From Membranipora membranacea (lineage: Eukaryota; Bryozoa; Gymnolaemata; Cheilostomatida; Membraniporidae): a DNA stretch of 64,000 nt. A model generated the notes under the pieces. That model did not search any database, was not told the DNA's origin, and was given only the letters and a program-made list of their open reading frames with translations. Of the stretch, positions 1 through 14,499 are shown in pieces. The translations under genes were made by a program, and so were the position numbers. Where the stretch lies: the NCBI GenBank assembly GCA_914767715.1, contig OU612072.1:18414001-18478000 (forward strand), in the 5' to 3' direction. Each line of letters starts with the position of its first letter. Position 1 is the first letter of the stretch.

Positions 1-1649
1 CAAACCTGTATTCGATACACCATTTTCTTCATCAATCCAAGCTGCACCCTACAATATGTGTTATGATGAAATGTGCTCAATAATTGTCAAAAATTTGATC
101 TCAACAAAAGTGCGTTTTTCTTAAGTTGCTAAGTTTCATTTTAAAAGCTACCTCAAGTTCATTGATATTGAATATTCTCCTTGCAACTTTATTGTGATGA
201 AAAAAATCCTGCAATTCAATCATGAATCAGGGGTATGTCTTGCACCAATTTCTGCGCCGCAAATCCCAAAGGATTTGAAAAAATTAGTTGACAGATTGTG
301 CAGATGATACAGAAATAGAGGCTGGATAGTAAAAACAAGTTCATCAATAGTAGGAATGAGTGTTTACTGTTATACTCACGCCTGGACCACCTGTGCCATA
401 CAAGAGTAATCCCCTGTCCTCAAAATACACCAATCCCCTCGCAAAAAGCGAACCTCCATTGTCCAACTCTAAAATATCAGCAAATATTCAGAATAGCGAA
501 TTGAGTGTATTTCTTTTGCCTGCCCACCCTAATCTTTGTACTGTATCCTTGTTTGATTTACCTGTTTTTGTGAACACCTCACCATCACGTAAGACTCTTA
601 TTAAACGACCATCATCGATAAACATGATTCTCCCATCCGAAAGCTGTTGGGGAGAGGCCGGCGAAATAACAACTGCCTCTTCACCGTACCCATCTAAGTC
701 TAAGGGTGAATTAGAATCAGTTCCGAGTTGCTGTGAGCAATTTCCATAAATCACTAGATAAAACAGAAAACATGGGTTTTAATAGTTTAAAGCACTAAGA
801 AGAAAAACAGTTGCATATAATCATTGGCAATCACAATCAGGAAATTTAATTAGATCTGATGCCACTTCAAACATTCCATTCTCAGCAATGTGCTTTTTGG
901 TTAAGATACAAGAAGAGTGGTACAAAACTTACATGGCACAAATAGGACAATGAGAAGGGTGGACATTGACGAAATGACTAAATAGACATTCAAAGCCACT
1001 AATTATTTCATGAGGCCATCTGACAAGGCCATTCTAAAAATCTCCAGCTGGTAGCTAAGTATACACACTTCGGTATTGAGAGCTTTGATTTCACCAACAA
1101 TGTTTTTTTGACTGACAAATTCAGGTTTTGGTTAGCTTTTTTCTATGCCTGGTGAACGATTCTTTCCCATTTTTGAAAGGAGACAACTATAATGGTTGCT
1201 AGAACTTTACTCACCATCCACAGCCCTTGTAACATCGTCAACTGGTAATGTGCCAATGCAGCTCTGATGGGATTTACTTTCATCAAATGTAATGCCAACC
1301 CATATGACCTTGTCATTCGTGTGGTCAAGCTAAATAGAAAATAAATTTCCAAGTTATCACCGATGCGTCAAAGATGTTGTTAGGTTTAATGCTCTTGACA
1401 ATATGCAATATTCTTACCCATATTACCTTGCCATTAGTGTGGTCTAGCTCTATAGAAAATATGTTAATTAGTTGCCATTAGTATGTCCGTCCGTCCCGAG
1501 ATGTTGCTATGTTTGATTATTTGAACAAAGCGACTATATTTAATCTTCTTACCAAGAGGAAATACGGACTGATATAAGCTTGTGGAGCATTATCCAAGAG
1601 TTCTCCTCCCAATGTTGCTATACTTGTGAATTTCAGGTCCACAGCATGC
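1..1649 (-). CDS. Beta-propeller protein gene, partial (possibly sema/plexin-like)
   Basis: Five exons on the minus strand join in frame: 1649-1553, 1329-1215, 753-562, 468-380 and 48-1, the last running off the window. Each has an AG acceptor and a GT donor (GTAAGA, GTGAGT, GTAAAT, GTGAGT) and the phases agree at every junction. A TGA that seems to interrupt the reading near position 490 lies inside the 93-bp intron 561-469. The translation contains a hydrophobic strand ending YISPYFLL, then LDHTND..VIWVGITFDES...SCIGTLPVDDV, then SDGRIMFIDDGRLIRVLRDGE and GLVYFEDRGLLLYGTGG. This 'DGRLxxVLxDGE ... GLVxxEDRxLLYxGT' pattern resembles the closing blades of a plexin/semaphorin sema propeller; an NHL-type propeller is the alternative. 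The 5' end is not identified: a short candidate exon ending at about 2086 (minus strand, GTAAGT donor) would fit in phase but is weak. The propeller fold is an inference from motif look. Confidence 0.55.
1300..1520 (-). repeat. Tandem duplication with truncated copy of an exon
   Basis: About 100 bp covering the start of the exon at 1329-1215 and its upstream intron recurs with a period near 121 bp. The second copy (minus strand, 1447-1418) has an acceptor, ten codons reading LDHTNGKVIW, and then a GTAAGA donor exactly where the true exon continues. The ten codons are nearly identical to those of the real exon (LDHTNDKVIW) and keep phase 0 at both ends. It could be spliced as a 30-bp mini-exon or be inert. 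Confidence 0.6.
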
Positions 1650-1800
1650 CTATAAATGATAAGCATAAACAAATATTTCAGCTGGACTCGACTCCACAAC
1701 TCCTGCGGCACCTATCTCCTGGCAGTAATAACCAAGCGCGCTTACCGATTGCCCCATCTCATCATCCCCAAAAGAGAATGGGTTAAGGGCGTCAATTATG

Positions 1801-1872
1801 TATAAGTAGACGTAGTTGTGGATGTATAAGTAGACGTAGTTGTGGATGTATAAGTAGACGTAGTTGTGGATG
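1801..1872. repeat. 24-bp tandem repeat, three copies
   Basis: Three consecutive identical 24-bp units beginning TATAAGTAGACGTAG occupy 1801-1824, 1825-1848 and 1849-1872. The identity of the copies suggests recent expansion. It lies upstream (5' side on the minus strand) of the exon at 1649-1553. Confidence 0.9.
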
Positions 1873-3180
1873 TAATACGCCAAATCGCTCATTAAACTGC
1901 TAGTAACCCTTTTGCCTTACGATAACTGATAACAAGTAGATTAGATGAAGCACGGAACTGGTAATACACCACTTGTGAACTTTTACCCGTAATCAAGCTT
2001 GAAATGATTGATTGGCGTTGAGTTCAGGATTCTCTGGCTGCCATTGATGCATTATCGAAAGAGGAAAATGATTAACACTTACGTGAAACATGTTAGCATA
2101 AAAACTCCAAGTGCACGGTAATTTAAATTTAAATACATCATCAACCATCTGGCTCAGTCAGTCTGCAACTAACAACTAAAAGGCGCACTGCATTGCCACT
2201 GACTGGCTTCCCTCAGTTATTTACACAGTACTATGCTTACAAATCGGCATTGAGATAATCAACAATACAATAACATTCTTCGGCGACAGTACACATGACC
2301 AACAGTACCAAAAGAACATCAATATCAGCAGGAAAACATGCGTCTGCTAAAGTAATAGGGAATCGTTTCTAAGAGTACTAAGCTGTTGTAAAGAAAGTTC
2401 GTGCCATTTTAACAATATAGCCATAATGAGTAATCAGCATCCAGCTGGGCTCAAGTCCAAGTAAATCAAAAAACCACGAACACTTTAACTATCATTAAAG
2501 TTTGATTTTTGGGTGGCTTTCCAAGTAGCAGATGTATTATATAATATTTTTAACGTGACCAAGATTGTGGTTGCTCTTATAGTCCAACTTGTTATATCAT
2601 TGATATAAACTAGAAATGCCACGATCAAAAATGCCAAAACATTTCAGGGGTGTGGATGACATACACAGACTCAGATTGTTGAATGAGTTTATGATGGATG
2701 GCCTATTGGCGATGTCAGTGTAATTGCAAATTAAAATAACTGTCTTTTCCGAACCACCTATGAGGTAGACAGCCAGAGTATCGTTGTCCTATTATGTAGC
2801 AGAACGCCTCTCACAATTATTAACAGTGAATACAGCCATGGAATATAACGTAACAAACAATAATTGTGGAATATTTATATATATTATATAAAGATAAGGG
2901 CTCCTCCCGATGCTCCCTCCTTGCTTTTTTTAATCTGGCCTCGCCTGAATTTGAGCTTGGGCTGAGATCAAACACTCCCACCGCTGAAGCTTTCAAAGCT
3001 CAGTGCGAAATAATCCAGGTGGTTGAATTTAATGATGTAGTAGGTGTAAGTAGTAATAAATAGGTAGCAAAACAAAACAAGATAAACCACCAAGTACAAA
3101 AAGAGTGATTGTAAATAGAATCAACGAAAATTGAACGAGAATTGGGCCTCTCATGCAACAAGCATGTTTTAATTGTGGTA
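1873..3180. other. No gene recognised; AT-rich non-coding
   Basis: Open frames here are short and show no recognisable domain. The stretch may contain the missing 5' exons of the propeller gene to the left, but I could not assign any with confidence. Confidence 0.4.
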
Positions 3181-3500
3181 TATTTATATATAATTGTATA
3201 TTGTATATCATTGTATATGATATATAATTGTTTATAATATATTATATAATTGTATAAACTAAATAATATATAATCGTATATATTACATAATTGTATATAA
3301 TATATACATATACGATATAAGTTTATGTAGTGTATAACGTTATATAATTTGTTATTGTGTATACTATATCATGTATATACCATATTACATAATTGAATAT
3401 AATATATAATTGTATTTTATTGCTTATAATGTATTATTGTATAAAAAATTTATAATTGTATTCAATATATAATCAAATGTAATGTATGTAATGTCATGTG
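3181..3500. repeat. TATA/ATAATTGTATA low-complexity tract
   Basis: About 300 bp made almost entirely of permutations of ATATAATTGTATA, interrupted by single substitutions. This is a degenerate AT-rich satellite-like tract with no coding content. Confidence 0.8.
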
Positions 3501-3582
3501 TGTAACAGAACAACCACCAAGAAGCAAAATAGACTAAATGTAAATTCAATCATTTTTTTAGTCAACATTTTTTGTTATTTAA

Positions 3583-4800
3583 ATGGATTGTATTGGAAAA
3601 CATGTTGTGATAGTAAAATCTTGGCATGCAGGAAGCTATTATCATAACTACATAAGGAATGAGATAATCGTCCTTCTGGCATTATGTGATGCAGATCATG
3701 TCAAAAACCAAATAATCTGTCGGGAACTGAGGTTTTGAGCAGTGGATTCCTCAAATACAATGTATCTATAAAAAGGTTATAATACCTCAACTTTTATATA
3801 ATAGACACGGTCATGTATATAAAAACCTAATACATGAATCAATCCCGTGTAGCAGGATTTGGGTACTACTGTTCACAAAAATAAGTCGAAGGCAACAAAC
3901 AATGCTTGATCATGTGTGATTAAGTATACCATGAAATACACAATACTGATATTAGCAATTTTTTGTTTGTCAGCAGTACTTATTGTCAAACAGCGATGGG
4001 AAGGAAGCTCCAGGCTGCGCTGCTGCCTATATTTGGTTTTAGTTTTCATATGGCAAAGCTACTCGAAACCATGTTGATGGTTCCTCTACCGTGCATTATT
4101 GAGTTTACTATATCAATTGTATTTTATCTACTGCAGATTCAACTATGTTAGTGTCGGTGCGAATAATAGAGTTTCTGACAACGGAGTGTTAGCAACCTCA
4201 TCACTATCACGTGCTCTCGGGAAAAGAGCTCTAATTTTGCCTCTGTCTGCTCAGCTGCCCGGTTCGGATAAAGTGTTGCCCCATGTCATCCTGGGCGACA
4301 AATCAGTCCCTCTAAAATAATACATGATGCGACCATACCGACACCAAGAGCTGAATCATTATCAGAAGGTCAGATTACCTTTTTATATCGGTATCAACTA
4401 ACGTAAAGCTATATTTTCAATGAATTATTTCCACTTCATGGTTCACATACCCAATATCTAACTTTCAACTGACCCCACAAGCATCATCAGTCTTTGATCA
4501 GCCAAAAGGTCTTAGAGATAACAAACATGAAGAAATTTAGTTTCTTGTAATGATGCCTAATTTGAACCTATTTCTAAAATACCAATTTTTATGATTTCTC
4601 CATTTCAATTTTTCTACTTTCAGAATGTCAATTAACGTATATCGAGAGAAAGATGCCTTATTGAGAATGTATTTGGCATCACGGCGGCGATATAGAAGAC
4701 ATGGAAAAAGACATTGGCTTTAAATGTTTTCCATAACTACTTGATTGCGAACAGACAGATCTGCCAAGCTTAATGAGGAAAACCACCCTTGGCGTGTGGG
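3583..4800 (+). pseudogene. PIF/Harbinger (HARBI1-like) transposase relic
   Basis: Plus-strand fragments in order match the DDE domain of PIF/Harbinger transposases: MDCIGKHVVIVKSWHAGSYY.. and IIVLLALCDAD (3583-3700), then YVSVGANNRVSDNGV, ALGKRALILPL and LPGSDKVLPHVILGD..PLK (4140-4317), then YMMRPYRHQ after an in-frame TAA (4318-4320). Further on, IENVFGI is followed by a frame change into ASRRRYRR (about 4660-4695), and HNYLIAN lies near 4722-4742. The DDE region is interrupted by about 430 bp between 3700 and 4134, which could be an intron (acceptor CTGCAG) or an insertion. Stops and frameshifts show it is dead. No TIRs or target duplication were identified. Confidence 0.75.
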
Positions 4801-5050
4801 ATTGGTCAGAGAGCTGTTGTCCCCGTCCACAATGACAGAATGCTGAATCGATACGTGATGGCTTCTGTCAATATTAATAATGAGGAAGCTGTGGGTTGAC
4901 AAGAGGAAATGATCTGATTGCAACTTGTGACTTTTCAGATCATCACTTACTGTTTAATTTCTCATCATGATTGAGAAATATCACTGCATTCTGTAGTGAA
5001 GACTGACTGGCAAATTCAACAATTGTTTTTAGAGGGGAAAATTAGGCTCC

Positions 5051-5355
5051 TAAAGTGACAGTCCTACTAGGCCACTTTTGGTATGGTTTCAAAGATCTCA
5101 GGCTGAGAAGTCATTGGGGCATATGAAATAAAACAGCCTGTGATCCTAGTTCCAGTAAAACTGCTGCAAAGTCTGAAAATTGCGATCATAGTGGATCATA
5201 GTGATTAATTGCCTCCCCCTGACCACAATGACCCACTATGATCCCTGCTAAAATATTAAAATGCTACCTTCCACAATTTTCATTTTTCAATTAATTTTAT
5301 TTGCCCTATGAACTCACAATATTCGATTTACTTTTCTAGTAGGATTGTCACTTTA
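5051..5355. mobile_element. Small non-autonomous TIR element (MITE)
   Basis: A 305-bp segment bounded by 20-bp inverted repeats: TAAAGTGACAGTCCTACTAG at 5051-5070 and its complement at 5336-5355, with one mismatch. The outermost bases are TA on both sides, so the true element may be 5053-5353 flanked by a TA duplication (Tc1/mariner style), or TAA/TTA may be a PIF-style duplication. There is no coding capacity. An internal inverted repeat of GATCATAGTGG lies around 5184-5243. Confidence 0.7.
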
Positions 5356-6219
5356 ACATGGTAGGGACTGATTATTACAAAAATACAAAAGCTGAATAAA
5401 TGAGGCAGCATGGTTATCTGACAATTTAAACATACTTTTAGTCAGGGTTTGTCCACCCTTTTTGCATGAGGACATAACTAAACAGATAAACAGTAAACAT
5501 TCTAAAACCTTAGACCAGGTAGGGTTTGATGGGTATATCCCTTCAATCAAGGGATATATTCTCGGGGCGAGTATTCTATACACACATCCTGCCTACGGAG
5601 GGGTTAATCCCTCATGCAAGTATTCCCACACTCACCCGCTCGGTTCAGTCGAGGTATTCACTCTGACCAAATGTTGCAGGAGAGGACAACTCGGTACAAT
5701 TATCGCCCAGTGTAAAACCAGCTTCGAACTGTCTTGCTGAATTCCCAACAAATGATTCAACAATTCAATCTGACAATGCTACTGTTTTTAACAAGTGTTT
5801 CTGAGGCAAGCAGATTACCAGACTATTTATAGACAACATAATTCCCCTCAACGCAAAGAATTCCATCATGTTAGATGGTCATTGTTAGACAACACATCTG
5901 CTGAGCTATAGATCCAGGAACCCAACATACATCATCTTGCAAACCAAGCTCGAACAAATATAACAATTAAACAGTACTAAAATACAGAAATAAACAATCA
6001 CTAAGCATGATTTTCCAACTGGAAACCTGTGCTAATAACATCAACACCCTAGAAATGGTAATTGGTAATGATCATGCCGCATGGATTAGCAAAAAGTATA
6101 GTGAAGACCCTTGTATTCCTGTATAGCTCATGGTAAAACTAGAAATCTCCTACTACCCTATGCAGTGTTAAACTGCTTAGATCACACTTATCCCTAAGAC
6201 AACATCTGCAGGTCAATGT
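5356..6219. other. No gene recognised
   Basis: A 92-codon plus-strand frame at 5462-5740 has somewhat higher GC than its surroundings and a short palindrome (GGGTATATCCC...GGGATATAT, 5530-5565). I recognise no domain and no splice context supports it. The rest is AT-rich. Confidence 0.35.
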
Positions 6220-6480
6220 AATGATTATGGCCCATCTCCGGTTTCGGCAATTTTCATGAACAAATAACTATAAGATGAGTCCCCAGACAATTTTCCTACC
6301 GCCAAGGAGATGGTTGCACTGGTGGCCTAGTCTGCATACTTGACGTTGTGACAATGCCCTAGACAGTACCAACAACAAAGGTACATGACTTTTGCTGACT
6401 TCAGTAAAGCCTTCGAAATGATGTATCATAAGCTTCTACCATTATAACTCTCGCATCTCAAATTTTTTCCACCTTCTATA
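6220..6480 (+). pseudogene. LINE reverse-transcriptase relic, 5' piece
   Basis: Fragments of a non-LTR retrotransposon RT are readable with frame changes: DYGPIS, HEQI, then RQFSYRQGDGCTGGLVCILD, then LDSTNN, then FADFSKAFEMMYHKLLP at about 6391-6441, which is RT motif A (F-x-DFSKAF). Stops and frameshifts break the frame. The later motifs B and C occur on the same strand from 14.5 kb onward, beyond the ISL2EU-type element, so this is probably the upstream half of a split relic. Confidence 0.7.
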
Positions 6481-6810
6481 TCCATGATGTAAAGACGCCT
6501 AAATTATTGCTCACACTTCGTAGCTGCGCTGTGTTACAGCGCATGAGTGCTTTGCAATTTGCTATCAATTGCATTGTTCTGAAAGTGGGTAGCTTTATTT
6601 GTATAGACAGTTTTCTGAGCTCCAATTTGAGGCTAATTTTGGAGTTGCCCGCTCTCTCTTTTGGTACTTTTAACACACGCAGCATAGGAAAAAGGTGCTA
6701 AATGGGGCTTATCTCGAAAACCGCTCATCAGAGGAAAACAATTCCTTTTGATTCAGCACCAGCACCCTTGAAAACTAGTAAGTAGCGGGTTGGCAAAAAA
6801 TTTAGGGGAT
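6481..6810. other. Unassigned sequence up to the AT target site
   Basis: This stretch separates RT motif A from the element boundary. It is longer than expected for the RT spacer, so it may contain another small insertion; it has a short palindrome (GCTGCGCTGTG..ACAGCGCATG, near 6522-6545) and no coding signal. It ends with the AT dinucleotide (6809-6810) that is also found just outside the right end of the element (14487-14488). Confidence 0.4.
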
Positions 6811-6917
6811 CATAGGTATGATTTATATCGATTTTTATTTTGAGAGCTTGCCACTGAGCTGATAGAACATATGGCAGGTCTGGGGACACTGGTCCTTACT
6901 CGTAGAATATCGGTGCT
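6811..6917 (+). repeat. Left terminal inverted repeat of the ISL2EU-type element
   Basis: It matches the complement of 14356-14486 with few mismatches over blocks such as TATCGATTTTTATTTTGAGA, GCTTGCCACTGAGCTGAT and CATATGGCAGGTCTGGGG. Similarity fades after about 6917. Confidence 0.85.
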
Positions 6918-7072
6918 ATGATAAGGTTTAAAATTAAGCTGGTCAATTATAATACACTGTAAACAGTTAACATTCCATGAGGTGTATCAATAATTTATCT
7001 CGATATCATAATATGAAGTTATCGTTGAGATACCTGTAAGAAATATACGCAGCGGTTACAAGACACCATAAT

Positions 7073-9922
<2,850 letters not shown>

Positions 9923-10721
9923 AGACAGATTTTACATTTTTTCTCATCTGAGGCATGATATGATATGGATAGCGATGCATAGATAGTGACAGTATCTTTT
10001 ATATAATAGTATAATGCTGATTAAACCCAACATAAACATTAGTTACAAATGCATACATCACACCGACCCGCCCACGATATAGCTGTAATGACAATAAATA
10101 GATATATCCGCGCTTAGTATAAAAGATTTACTATACACAGATCCTGCTGTTTTGATGACTATGTGGCTTCTCTCCTGGTTGAGATGAGAATATTTAACCT
10201 AGTTTATATTCAACAGCTGTAAAACCTAGAATTGATAATTTAAAAAAAAAAGACTAACACTTAATGTTTTGCTTATTAACCCAGAGATATAACAGTGTCC
10301 CATACAAACATAAGCTAACCAAGAAAATTCATTTTTATCTCAACCATTCTGTTTCAATTTTCATGAAACAATCCAGCCCATTTTTCTTTTTCTTATAAAA
10401 ATTATTTATATGGGACATGTGTTTTCAGCCAGTTTAGAGAACAGCATAATATGGTTTATTTATGCTATATCATAGTTTTATTCTAGAGACATCAGCAAAT
10501 ATTATAATACAGACATGTAACAGTATTTGATTGCCATGCAGAATTTATTATCTCTATTTTCTAGAACAAATAAATAACAATAAACTGTTATTCCAAATGG
10601 TCTCCTTGTGGATTAATATTAACTAAGAATCATCCCACACCCCATTCACAGAAATTGACTTAAATATACAAAACAAATTTGACACTTATCTACCTGTATA
10701 AAACAGTACATTGTTCTATTC
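9923..10721. other. Intergenic DNA between the two convergent transposon genes
   Basis: This 0.8-kb AT-rich stretch lies between the stop codons of the transposase (plus) and the YqaJ gene (minus). AATAAA-like strings are frequent on both strands, fitting back-to-back 3' ends, but no coding signal is visible. Confidence 0.5.
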
Positions 10722-13700
10722 TCACGTTTGTCTAGCTTTCTTCGGAACTGGCTCATTTAAGAGTTGGGGAGCTATATATTGGATATAGAATGCTGACAGA
10801 TTAGCTCTCATCTTTTCACAAAACAGCTTGTCATGAGTAACCGTATAAAGAAAACTTTCTGATTCGGATACAAAAGTAAAGAAATGTGTGGCCAATACCC
10901 CTATGACCATCATCTGGCCTTGCACCTGCCCATAATATTTATGTCTCTCTTTCAATTTACCAGTCAGCTAAAAAACTGGCATTGCACAATGAGCTGGTCG
11001 TACATTTTACCTCTACGAGGACTTTCCAATGGCAACTGCACTCTACAATTCCATCTGGTGACGCTCCTAAATATGGCATTTCATTGTCAATGAATAAACC
11101 ACAATCTTGATAACGGACATTAGCATGAGTCTTTTTGAGGGTCTGCAGCAGAACATGAATAGCTTTCGGTTCATTTTTCTTTCCATGCTGAATGGCTGGC
11201 AAGTGACTGATGTCATTCGGGTGTAGAATATTGTCTATCAAGCGGGACATGTCTGCTCTTGGCTCAGCTTTTAGTGATTCCATCCTGGTGTGTATCCCGT
11301 AGAAATTGGATGCCGTCAACCTGCCTTCTCTTGCTCTCATCCAGTTCCTGTTGTCACTCTGTCCCCTGGTTGACTCATTCAAGTCAGATATCTGTTGTTG
11401 GCTAATGACTAGGGCAGAAATAAACTCTTCCACTGTTGAAGATTTAGATCTATATATCCTCACATCAGACATTTCTGGAGTGGGAGTTTGCAGTGTTCCT
11501 AAATGAATAAATAAATAATATATGATATTAGCACAGTTTCTGTGATGCTACAGTGTTGGTACTGTTAGCTTCAATCTCTATGTGGTTGATTTCTTCATAA
11601 ATGAGTCGCATTAAAGAAACCTGATACAGATTTCCAAAATGTTTGAATCTGGTGAACAATTTGGCTATATTTTTTTGTTGCAATACATGGTTAAAAATAG
11701 CTGACCTGAATTTAAAAGAACTCAGACTTTTAGGTGGCCTGTCGCCAGCCTTTTATCTATTATGTCATAACAACAATTACTGTTATATAACTATGGTGGT
11801 GGGGTATGTCAATACTTTTTGTCAATTGTATAATTCCATTTTATACATCTACCTAATATCGATAGATAGGTATCTTTGTTAATATCTTCAGCCGTGATTA
11901 TCTAGCTCAAATATACACACGGAAAACCAATTCAATCTAACATTTTTCCACTGAGTGTCTGAGATGATTTGGTCAGCAGTGAAAATTAAGCTTGTTATAT
12001 TTCATGGTCAACCATGTTTCCCTCTCCACATGCGTAGCCTAATTTACAAAACAATTTGCCAATAATGTGATAGCAAATATAATCTTTGGTGATATCGTTG
12101 TGCTGGATGTGGATTACATGAGCAAGGACAGGCCAATTAAAACACCATGCTCACAATCTGATGCTATGTGAGTCACTATTCTATGATGAAATAGCTGTTG
12201 TTGCTTTGAGTTTGTAACCCATTAATGTCCTGGTCTGCTTGACATACAGCAAGGATAAACCGATAACCTAGATAGCATTGTTATAAGCAATCACCTCCCG
12301 AAATTGTTTCATAAAAAATTTATTCTAAATCAGACTTGGACAAATCAACAGCTAAGTGTAAATAACTGTTACTCTATAATTTTACCTGGGAGGAATATGA
12401 CGGCTGTCGGTATAGCTGCCTTCATTTCAGATATGAATTCAGCGAATCCTCAGCTGAATCAACAAGGCATTCACAAAATCTTTTACTTCTCACCGGCTCT
12501 CCTTCTGCGACTGCAGATTTTTTTACTGAAAAGATCAGATGCAACGATATTATTTTGCTATATCAATGGATGATGTATGGTTGAAGGATTATTGGCGCAT
12601 CAATTTTCATTAGTTTTGCAGTTGAATTTTCTTTTGTAAAGAAAATTGCAGAAACTACAGATATATTCCATTGCTGACCCTAATTTCGAACGCTTGGCTA
12701 TCTGTGTATATGATATATCCGAATTTAATGACAAGTAATTTAAGTCCATTTATTGGGGAAGATTTGAAGATATCACTGATCTTTGGCTGTGAAGAATATT
12801 GCATAGCACACAGATATAGCGTTGTAGGCACTTATAAATGGAATGTTACCTTAATCCTCAATGTAAATACTGATGTAATTTGATTAAAGGGATTTCAGAC
12901 AAAAGAAAATTCGACGGGCTCTTTTCATGTAATAATAATATGTCTGTATAATCTATTATTATGCTTCCAATAAATTTTAATCAACAAATTAATTTCACCA
13001 CAGAAATAGCTTACCTTTCCCTTTCTATAAAGATGGCTTTGTAAACTTCCTGTCTTGTAGCCTAACAGATACTGGAATTGAGTTACTTTCTGACGGCTCA
13101 TCCCATTGACAAATAGCACTTGTACATGCAGGGTCCGACATTTCCAGCCTGGTAACATACTCCAGCTTGAACAATATGGCAGCTACATGATTGCACACCT
13201 GACTTAACCTAAAGAACAGAATGAGATATATTTTTTTCTCATTTCTTTCGACAACAGATAGTTAATGCGATTCCATTAGTGATATCGATGATTAAGAAAA
13301 TCGATTTGAAAATATTTGCTTGTTAATATATACACTATCAACTTACATTTAGAACATGGACAATCCAGGAGTCCTTATTTTATACAGGTCAGAAAATTTG
13401 CAGATATTTATACATCGTTGTTTTTCTTCCTTACATCACATCAATTTATGAAATGCTAATAATAATAATTTTCAATTTCGTTTGAAAAAATTGTTAAAAA
13501 TTATCCCAGCTGTCAGCATTGTACATACCCAGCAAAGCAGCTACAATATGCTGAGCAGACTTCACCAGTTACCTTGATAACTTTAACCCGAGCTTCAGGA
13601 GGTATCTCCGAGATTCTCTGACTGCGCTTGCAGAGTGCCTTCAGGAAGCAGCATGAGTGCTGCTTGTTGATGTTATGATAGAATATTTCCTGAACGTGAT

Positions 13701-14127
13701 TATCCCTGAACAGGCTATATGCTTTACCAGTCTTTTACGCAGGCAGAACCTCTTTATTTAATGAGCAGCCTTTTTTATTCTAAAATAGTCTAAGGTCAAC
13801 AAAATTTGTCCGTGGCCATTTTGACATTGCTTCCTTTTCACCATGCCATGCTTTCAATCTTGCAGGATCGTTAGGCGTTCCAGGTCCTTCTTTATATATA
13901 TCCTGGTAATCTCTCTTATTCGCGAGAAGTTCTTCCGCAGCTGAGGGGTTTTCAGGTACTTGTTGTTTATACAGGCAATACACACGTGCGGCCAATTCCT
14001 CCTTTGAGCCACTCACTTTAAATCCACGCTTTCTGCAAAAATCCTTCAGCGCCTCGACAGTCCTGAATTTTACTTCCTCTAGTGTTATCAAATCGTTAAC
14101 TACAATAGTTTGTATTTCACTTGCCCT
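10722..14127 (-). pseudogene. SAP-SWIM-YqaJ protein of the ISL2EU-type element
   Basis: Minus-strand exons: 14127-13529 (acceptor TTTTCAG, donor GTATGT), 13208-13015 (acceptor CTTTAG, donor GTAAGC) and 11498-10722 (acceptor ATTTAG). Exon 1 carries a SAP-like helix-extended-helix (TVEALKDFCRKRGFKVSGSK), then KAYSLFRDNHVQEI and CSAYCSCFAG; exon 2 adds VCNHVAAILFKLE, completing the C-x-C...C-x-H SWIM zinc finger across a phase-2 junction. The last exon holds the YqaJ/lambda-exonuclease-like nuclease core: REGRLTASNF, GKKNEPKAI, LGASPDGIVE, VEVKC, and, after a frame change near 10960, YYGQVQGQMM. The Asp in SPDG, the Glu and Lys in VEVK and the Gln motif are the expected catalytic set. Defects: in-frame TAG and TAA in exon 1 (about 13781 and 13728), TAG near the end of exon 2, and the frameshift. 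The first ATG is not identified, and a connecting exon may lie in the 1.5-kb intron 11499-13014. Confidence 0.8.
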
Positions 14128-14355
14128 CTGAAAAGATGATGCTATGGTTGTTGTTGAATTTGACCTTTGAGTTCTGTATTATTATCCAGCTGCTGATCAC
14201 AAATAAGGAAATGCACTTTTATTTGTTACGGTGTTTCTCTGTTGCGATAAGTGTTGTCAGTTAAAGTAAGGTGTGAAGATCTGATCGTGTTATAATTCAT
14301 GAGATGGACAATCTATAACGCTATATAGATAACAGTAGAATTTTTGTTTCATATC

Positions 14356-14486
14356 AGTACTGAAATACTAGGAGTAAGGACCAGTGTCCCCAGACCTGCC
14401 ATATGTTCATATCATATCATATCATATGTTTATATCAGCTCAGTGGCAAGCTCTCAAAATAAAAATCGATAAAAATCATACCTGTG
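14356..14486 (-). repeat. Right terminal inverted repeat of the ISL2EU-type element
   Basis: Complement of 6811-6917, with a roughly 26-bp insertion of CATAT/ATATC repeats around 14405-14432. The adjoining AT (14487-14488) matches the AT left of the element. Confidence 0.85.
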
Positions 14487-14499
14487 ATACTCAAAAAAT

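Noticed and set aside
488-500. Apparent in-frame TGA in the propeller gene, suggesting a pseudogene or recoding
   Set aside because: A 93-bp intron (561-469) with GTAAAT donor and TTTTAG acceptor removes it and restores phase.
360-749. 129-codon plus-strand frame
   Set aside because: Antisense shadow of the two propeller exons at 380-468 and 562-753.
10884-11506. Plus-strand frames opposite the YqaJ exon
   Set aside because: Shadows; the minus strand carries the diagnostic nuclease motifs.
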